Source: Antarcticimicrobium sp040365005 (GTDB lineage: Bacteria; Pseudomonadota; Alphaproteobacteria; Rhodobacterales; Rhodobacteraceae). From it: a DNA stretch of 64,000 nt. The stretch covers positions 513,072 to 577,071 of the forward strand of contig NZ_BAABWV010000001.1 in assembly GCF_040365005.1 (NCBI RefSeq). Direction: 5' to 3'. This document shows, one piece after another, positions 59,265 through 64,000 of this stretch. The position numbers and the translations under genes were made by a program. Position 1 is the first letter of the stretch. Every line of letters begins with the position of its first letter. The notes beneath the pieces were generated by a model. That model was not told where the DNA came from and did not search any database. It was given only the letters and a program-made list of their open reading frames with translations.

Positions 59265-60413
59265 ATGTCCGCGTTCTTTCGCCTGACGCTGTCCTGCCTC
59301 GCTTGCGCCGGCCTTCTGGCCGCGCCGGCCACCGCCCAGCAGCAGGGCCGCCCCCCCGCCGCCGTCACCGTGGTGACGGTCGCGCCGCAGATGATCACCC
59401 TGACCTCGACCCTGCCCGGCCGCGTCGCCGCCTCCTCCGAGGCCGAAGTGCGCCCGCAGGTCAACGGCATCATCACCGAACGCCTGTTTCAGGAAGGCGC
59501 CCATGTCGAGGCCGGTGATCCGCTGTTCAAGATCGACCCGGCCAGCTACGAGGCGGTGGTGCAGCAATCGCGCGCCAGCGTGACCCAGGCCGAGACCCAG
59601 TTGCGCACCGCCCAGCGCGAGGCCGACCGCATCAACGAATTGCATCAGCGCAAGGTCGCCAGCGACCAGGCGCTGGACGATGCCCTCGCCGCGCGCGACA
59701 GCGCCGCCGCCGCCGTCGAGGTCGCCCGCGCCGGGTTGAACTCGGCCGAGATCGAACTGTCGCACACCACCATCCGCGCCCGCCTCTCGGGCGAGATCGG
59801 CCTGTCGCAGACCAGCCCCGGCGCGCTGGTCACCGCCAGCCAGGCACAACCGCTGGCGGTGATCCGCGACATCGACCCGGTGCACGTCGACGTGACCCAA
59901 TCGGCCGCCGACCTGCTGCGCTGGCGCCGCGGCGAGACCGAGGCGCAACTGGGCAGTGCCGACCGCACCGTGCGGCTGACTCTGGCGGACGGTTCCGAGT
60001 ATGCCGAAACCGGCAAGCTGACCGCCGCCGAGCCCATGGTCGATCCGCAAACCGGCGTGGTCACCCTGCGGATGGAATTCGCCAACCCCGACCGGCTGCT
60101 GCTGCCGGGGATGTACGTGCAGGTCGACATGCCGGTCGAGGCCGCCGAGGGAGTCTTCCTGGTGCCGCAACAGGGCGTCCAGCGCGACCGCCGCGGCCGG
60201 CCCATCGCCTGGGTGGTGAACGCCGACAACGTGATCGAGGAACGCCCGCTGTCGATCCTGCAGGACCAGGACGATCACTGGGTGGTCGACGACGGGCTTG
60301 TCGACGGCGACCGCGTCGTGATCGCCGGCTTCCAGAAGGCCGCGCCGGGCGCCACCGTCACCCCGCAAGAGCGCACCGCCCCCACCGACGCCGCGACCGA
60401 CGGCTCGAACTGA
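59265..60413 (+). CDS. RND efflux periplasmic adaptor (AcrA/MexA type)
   Basis: 382 residues. N-terminal signal peptide ending near 'GLLAAPATAQ'; no classical lipobox, so probably not lipidated. Lipoyl half-motifs 'EVRPQVNGIITERLFQEGAH' and 'IELSHTTIRARLSGEIGLSQ' flank a helical hairpin (about 95-160); beta-barrel and membrane-proximal domains follow ('FLVPQQGVQRDRRGRPIAWV'). ATG at 59265 follows AAAGG; an earlier ATG (59235) would place charged residues before the signal peptide. Bridges the inner-membrane pump and an outer-membrane channel; no TolC gene is adjacent. Confidence 0.92.
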   Translation: MSAFFRLTLSCLACAGLLAAPATAQQQGRPPAAVTVVTVAPQMITLTSTLPGRVAASSEAEVRPQVNGIITERLFQEGAHVEAGDPLFKIDPASYEAVVQQSRASVTQAETQLRTAQREADRINELHQRKVASDQALDDALAARDSAAAAVEVARAGLNSAEIELSHTTIRARLSGEIGLSQTSPGALVTASQAQPLAVIRDIDPVHVDVTQSAADLLRWRRGETEAQLGSADRTVRLTLADGSEYAETGKLTAAEPMVDPQTGVVTLRMEFANPDRLLLPGMYVQVDMPVEAAEGVFLVPQQGVQRDRRGRPIAWVVNADNVIEERPLSILQDQDDHWVVDDGLVDGDRVVIAGFQKAAPGATVTPQERTAPTDAATDGSN

Positions 60414-60438
60414 ACGACAGATTGAAGGACGCCCGCGC

Positions 60439-63400
60439 ATGGCCCGTTTCTTTATCGACCGCCCGGTCTTTGCCTGGGTCATCTCGATCCTGATCATGGG
60501 GGTGGGGATCCTGGCGATCCGCACCCTCCCGGTGGCACAATACCCGCAGATCGCGCCGCCCTCGGTCTCGATCCGCGCCAGCTATCCCGGCGCCTCGGCG
60601 GATACCGTGGCCAACACGGTCACCCAGGTGATCGAACAGCAGATGACCGGGCTGGACGGGCTGCGCTATTTCTCGTCCAGCTCCACCTCGGCCGGCAGCG
60701 CCGAGATCACCCTGACCTTCGAGACCGGCACCGACGCCGACATCGCCCAGGTGCAGGTCCAGAACAAGCTGTCGCAGGCCAGCGCGCTTCTGCCCGAGAT
60801 CGTCCAGCGCCAAGGCATCACCGTGCGCAAGTCCTCGGCCGGGTTCCTGATGGTGGTCAGCTTGATCTCGCCCGACGGCAGCTTTGACCAGGTCGACCTC
60901 TCCGACTACCTGGTCACCAACGTGGTCGACGAGGTCAGCCGGATCGAAGGCGTCGGCGACGTGCGCGTGTTCGGCGGGAAATACGCCATGCGGATCTGGC
61001 TCGACCCGTCGAAACTCGCCGCCTTCGAACTGGCGCCCTCCGACGTGATCGCCGCCGTCTCGGCCCAGAACGCCCAGATCTCGGCCGGTTCCTTCGGTGG
61101 CCGCCCGACGGTCGCGGGCCAACAGCTCAACGCCACCATCACCGCGCAATCGCTGCTGAGCACCCCCGAGGATTTCCGCCAGATCGTTCTGCGCGCCGAG
61201 ACCGATGGCGGGCTGGTGCTGTTGGGCGACGTGGCCCGGGTCGAGATCGGGGCGGAAAGCTATGCCTCCATCGCCCGGTTCAACGGCGCCCCCTCCGCCG
61301 GCATGGCGATCAGCCTCGCCTCGGGCGCCAACGCGCTGGACACCGCCAATGTGGTCAAGGCCCGGATGGAGGAGTTTGCCCGCTTCTTCCCCGAGGGGAT
61401 GGAATACGTCGTCCCCTATGACACCACCCCCTTTGTCGAGATCTCGATCGAAGAGGTGATCAAGACCCTGTTCGAGGCGATCGTGCTGGTGTTCCTGGTC
61501 ATGCTGCTGTTCCTGCAGAACCTGCGCGCCACGCTGATCCCGACACTGGCGGTGCCGGTGGTGCTGCTCGGCACCTTCGGCATCCTGGCGGCGGCCGGAT
61601 TCACCATCAACACCCTGACCATGCTGGCAATGGTGCTGGCCATCGGCCTGCTTGTGGACGACGCCATCGTGGTGGTCGAGAACGTCGAGCGGATCATGGA
61701 GGAAGAGGGGCTGGGTCCGCGCGAGGCGACGCACAGGTCGATGGGCCAGATCTCCGGCGCGCTGATCGGCATCGCCATGGTGCTCTCGGCAGTGTTCGTG
61801 CCGATGGCCTTCTTTCCCGGCTCCACCGGCGTGATCTACCAGCAGTTCGCGATCACCATCGTCTCGGCGATGGCGCTCTCGGTGGTGGTCGCCCTCACCC
61901 TGACCCCCGCCCTCTGCGCCTCGCTGCTGCGCTCCAGCGACCACGCCGCACGGCGCGGTCCGTTCCGCTGGTTCAACCTGGGCTTCAGCGGGGTCTCGCG
62001 CGGCTATGCCGGCACCGTCCGCTGGGGGCTTCGCCGCCCGTTCCGGGTCGGGCTGCTCTACCTGCTGATGGCCGGGGCGATGGTCAGCCTGTTCATGCGC
62101 ACCCCCACCGGTTTCCTTCCGGACGAGGACCAGGGCATTCTCTTCACCCTCGTGCAGGCCCCGACCGGCGCCACCGCCGAGCGCACCCGCGAGGTGATGA
62201 AACAGATCGAGGACTACTACCTGACGCAGGAGACCGACACGGTGAAGTCCATGTTCGGCGTGGTCGGCTTCTCCTTCGCCGGCGCGGGTCAGAACATGGG
62301 GCTGGCCTTTGTCCAGCTCAAGGACTGGAGCGAACGCCCATCGCCCACGCAAAGCGTGCAGGCACTGGCCGGCCGCGCCTTTGGCGCCTTCAGCCAGATC
62401 CGCGACGCCATGGTGTTCCCCATCGTGCCGCCCTCGGTGATCGAGCTTGGCAACGTCTCGGGCTTCGACTTCTACCTGCAGGCGCGCGGCGGGCAATCGC
62501 ACGAAGACCACGTGGCGGCGCGCAACCAGCTTCTCGGCATGGCGGCGCAAAGCCCGCTGATCGCCTCGGCCCGGCCCAACGGGCTGACCGACGCGGCGCA
62601 GTTCAACCTCGACATCGACTGGCGCAAGGCCGGCGCGATGGGCCTGACCCCCACCGCCGTCGGCGCGCTGCTGCAGGTGGCCTGGGCCGGCTCCTACGTC
62701 AACGACTTCATCGACCAGGGCCGGATCAAGCGGGTCTATGTCCAGGGCGAAGCCGCAGACCGCGCAACGCCCAGCGACATCGAGAAATGGCGCGTGCGCA
62801 ATGCCACCGGCGGGCTGGTCCCGTTCTCGAACTTCGCCGAGGGCAGCTGGCAGTACGGGCCGCAGGGCCTCTACCGTTACAACGGCGTGCCGGCGCTGCA
62901 GATCCAGGGCTCGCCCGCACCCGGCGTCTCCACCGGCGAGGCAATGGCCGAGATCGAGCGCCTGGCAGCCCAGCTTGGCGGCGGCTACGACGTGGCCTGG
63001 ACCGGGCTGTCGCTCGAGGAACGCGAGTCCGGCAACCAGGCCCCGCTGCTCTACGCGCTGTCGCTGGCGGCGGTGTTCCTGTCTCTGGCCGCCCTCTACG
63101 AAAGCTGGTCGATCCCCTTCGCGGTGATGCTGGCGATGCCTATCGGCGTGCTCGGCGCGCTGACCGGCGCCTGGCTGGGCAGCTACGAAAACGGGGTGTT
63201 CTTCCAGGTCGGGCTGCTGACGGTGATCGGGCTGACCGGCAAGAACGCGATCCTGATCGTCGAGTTTGCCCGCGACCGCTACGCCCAGGGCGAACCGCTG
63301 CTCGACGCGGTGGTCGAGGCGGCCACCCAGAGGTTCCGCCCGATCATCATGACCTCGATGGCCTTCTCGCTGGGGGTTCTGCCGCTGGTGCTCAGCACCG

Positions 63401-63537
63401 GTGCCGGCTCGGGCGGACGTAACGCCATCGGCTCCGGCGTGCTGGGCGGGACGATCTCGGCGACGGTGCTGGGCGTGCTCTTCGTGCCGCTGTTCTTCGT
63501 CATCGTCACCCGCCTGTTCCGCGTCCGCGCCAAGTAA
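60439..63537 (+). CDS. RND multidrug efflux transporter, HAE1 family (AcrB/MexB type)
   Basis: 1032 residues, the usual AcrB length. N-terminal 'MARFFIDRPVFAWVISILIM', 'GLDGLRYFSSSSTSAGSAEI', and TM4 proton-relay Asp pair in 'LAIGLLVDDAIVVVENVERI'; TM10 Lys in 'GLTGKNAILIVEFARD'. Two large periplasmic loops and 12 membrane helices. Proton-driven export of hydrophobic compounds. 25 bp after the adaptor gene, same operon, under the divergent TetR regulator. Confidence 0.95.
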   Translation: MARFFIDRPVFAWVISILIMGVGILAIRTLPVAQYPQIAPPSVSIRASYPGASADTVANTVTQVIEQQMTGLDGLRYFSSSSTSAGSAEITLTFETGTDADIAQVQVQNKLSQASALLPEIVQRQGITVRKSSAGFLMVVSLISPDGSFDQVDLSDYLVTNVVDEVSRIEGVGDVRVFGGKYAMRIWLDPSKLAAFELAPSDVIAAVSAQNAQISAGSFGGRPTVAGQQLNATITAQSLLSTPEDFRQIVLRAETDGGLVLLGDVARVEIGAESYASIARFNGAPSAGMAISLASGANALDTANVVKARMEEFARFFPEGMEYVVPYDTTPFVEISIEEVIKTLFEAIVLVFLVMLLFLQNLRATLIPTLAVPVVLLGTFGILAAAGFTINTLTMLAMVLAIGLLVDDAIVVVENVERIMEEEGLGPREATHRSMGQISGALIGIAMVLSAVFVPMAFFPGSTGVIYQQFAITIVSAMALSVVVALTLTPALCASLLRSSDHAARRGPFRWFNLGFSGVSRGYAGTVRWGLRRPFRVGLLYLLMAGAMVSLFMRTPTGFLPDEDQGILFTLVQAPTGATAERTREVMKQIEDYYLTQETDTVKSMFGVVGFSFAGAGQNMGLAFVQLKDWSERPSPTQSVQALAGRAFGAFSQIRDAMVFPIVPPSVIELGNVSGFDFYLQARGGQSHEDHVAARNQLLGMAAQSPLIASARPNGLTDAAQFNLDIDWRKAGAMGLTPTAVGALLQVAWAGSYVNDFIDQGRIKRVYVQGEAADRATPSDIEKWRVRNATGGLVPFSNFAEGSWQYGPQGLYRYNGVPALQIQGSPAPGVSTGEAMAEIERLAAQLGGGYDVAWTGLSLEERESGNQAPLLYALSLAAVFLSLAALYESWSIPFAVMLAMPIGVLGALTGAWLGSYENGVFFQVGLLTVIGLTGKNAILIVEFARDRYAQGEPLLDAVVEAATQRFRPIIMTSMAFSLGVLPLVLSTGAGSGGRNAIGSGVLGGTISATVLGVLFVPLFFVIVTRLFRVRAK

Positions 63538-63600
63538 CCCCCCGCCTCCGCTTGCACGGGCGGGGGCACCCCCTACCCTCGCAGGGATGATCACGCCCCT

Positions 63601-63774
63601 CCTGTCATTCCGGGCGAAGCAAAGCGAAGACCCGGAATCTCCGACCCACGCCACCAGATCCCCGCCTACGCGGGGATGACAGCGCGCGGCCCCCTGTCAT
63701 TCCGGGCGGAGCAAAGCGAAGACCCGGAATCCCCGCCCCCAACGCCACCAGATCCCCACCTGCGCGGGGATGAC
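63601..63774. repeat. Two tandem palindromic repeat units (REP-like)
   Basis: Two near-identical units of about 80 bp, 63601-63680 and 63693-63774. Each has the same two hairpins: CATTCCGGG...CCCGGAAT with a GCAAAGCGAAGA-type loop, and ATCCCC(gc/ac)C...GCGGGGAT, ending GGGGATGACA. Differences are few. Such units are dispersed in many alphaproteobacterial genomes; they may act as transcript-end hairpins or mobile REP-like sequences. Confidence 0.8.
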
Positions 63775-64000
63775 AACAGGGGGTGGATAGCGTGTAGAGG
63801 GGCTTCCTTACCGGCCCGTTCATACACTTCGTACAAAACGGCCGCGAAACTCCCCAATTTAACAGGAAGTTACACGCAACGGGCGGTGCCCGTTTTCTTC
63901 CAAATGCGCGATGTAAGGAATCGCGCACGCGCCCGATCCGCCGTCGTCACGCTGTAGGCGTGCCTTTGGCACGACTGTGGGAGCGTTCCGCCACCATTCC
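63775..64000. other. Unassigned tail of the window
   Basis: No supported gene. It holds the terminator-like hairpin at 63878-63897 and another short hairpin CGTGCC-TTT-GGCACG (63959-63973). The last 100 bp could be the edge of a gene continuing outside the window, but no family is recognisable. Confidence 0.4.
63878..63897 (+). terminator. Terminator-like hairpin downstream of the efflux operon
   Basis: AACGGGC-GGT-GCCCGTT stem (63878-63894) followed by TTC, with a short T-rich stretch. It lies about 340 bp after the RND transporter stop, beyond the repeats. Confidence 0.45.

Noticed and set aside
60358..63654. A 1098-codon minus-strand frame opposite the RND transporter
   Set aside because: His/Gly/Gln-rich shadow of the transporter gene with no family pattern.
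1..64000. tRNA/rRNA genes, CRISPR arrays, insertion sequences, attachment sites
   Set aside because: Scanned by eye for T-loop-like ends, regularly spaced repeats and transposase motifs; none convincing.

Overview
The window reads as chromosomal DNA of a high-GC alphaproteobacterium, most likely a Rhodobacteraceae/Roseobacter-type organism. Evidence: strong GC bias, a LexA box of the alphaproteobacterial GTTC-N7-GTTC type, an N-type (laterally mobile) F-ATPase operon, a urtABCDE urea transporter, aerobic betaine/carnitine-type CoA genes and tandem palindromic repeats of the kind scattered in these genomes. I saw no rRNA, tRNA, CRISPR array, transposase or prophage gene. All functional names rest on motifs and family resemblance read by eye; no database search was run.

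Layout. 1-5.5 kb: end of a GlxA-type regulator, a Tas-like aldo/keto reductase, an ImuA-like gene with a LexA box in its promoter, an MFS transporter and metG. 5.5-9.4 kb: a small lipoprotein, then an Lrp regulator with an aldehyde dehydrogenase and a class III aminotransferase (amine or GABA catabolism). 9.5-14.6 kb: a GntR regulator, a sulfonate/nitrate-type ABC transporter, an FAD oxidoreductase and the decayed end of an ornithine cyclodeaminase-family gene. 14.7-21.4 kb: complete N-ATPase operon atpDCQRBEFAG, then gdhA. 23-28 kb: GlxA-family regulator divergent from acyl-CoA dehydrogenase, NDP-forming acyl-CoA synthetase and a CaiD-like hydratase, suggesting gamma-butyrobetaine to carnitine metabolism. 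28-34.3 kb: PRPP synthetase, a COG2187-type phosphotransferase and a glucosylglycerate set (phosphatase, GT81 synthase, GH13 phosphorylase). 34.9-40.9 kb: urtABCDE. 41-44 kb: alpha/beta hydrolase of less GC-rich composition, an AT-rich gap and an aromatic-type FAD monooxygenase.

44.1-54.6 kb is the least explained part: an operon of three large proteins (534, 1173 and 1050 residues) that I cannot assign to a family, divergent from an orphan 7TM-PAS histidine kinase. The first has a compact N-terminal domain plus helical repeats, the second is nearly all helical and coiled-coil, and the third carries several Gly/Ala-rich hydrophobic stretches. This is the best candidate for an undescribed system.

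54.6-64 kb: FAH-family enzyme, an AceE/MdeB-like transketolase divergent from an Lrp regulator, a TetR regulator divergent from an RND efflux pair, and a repeat-bearing gene-free tail.
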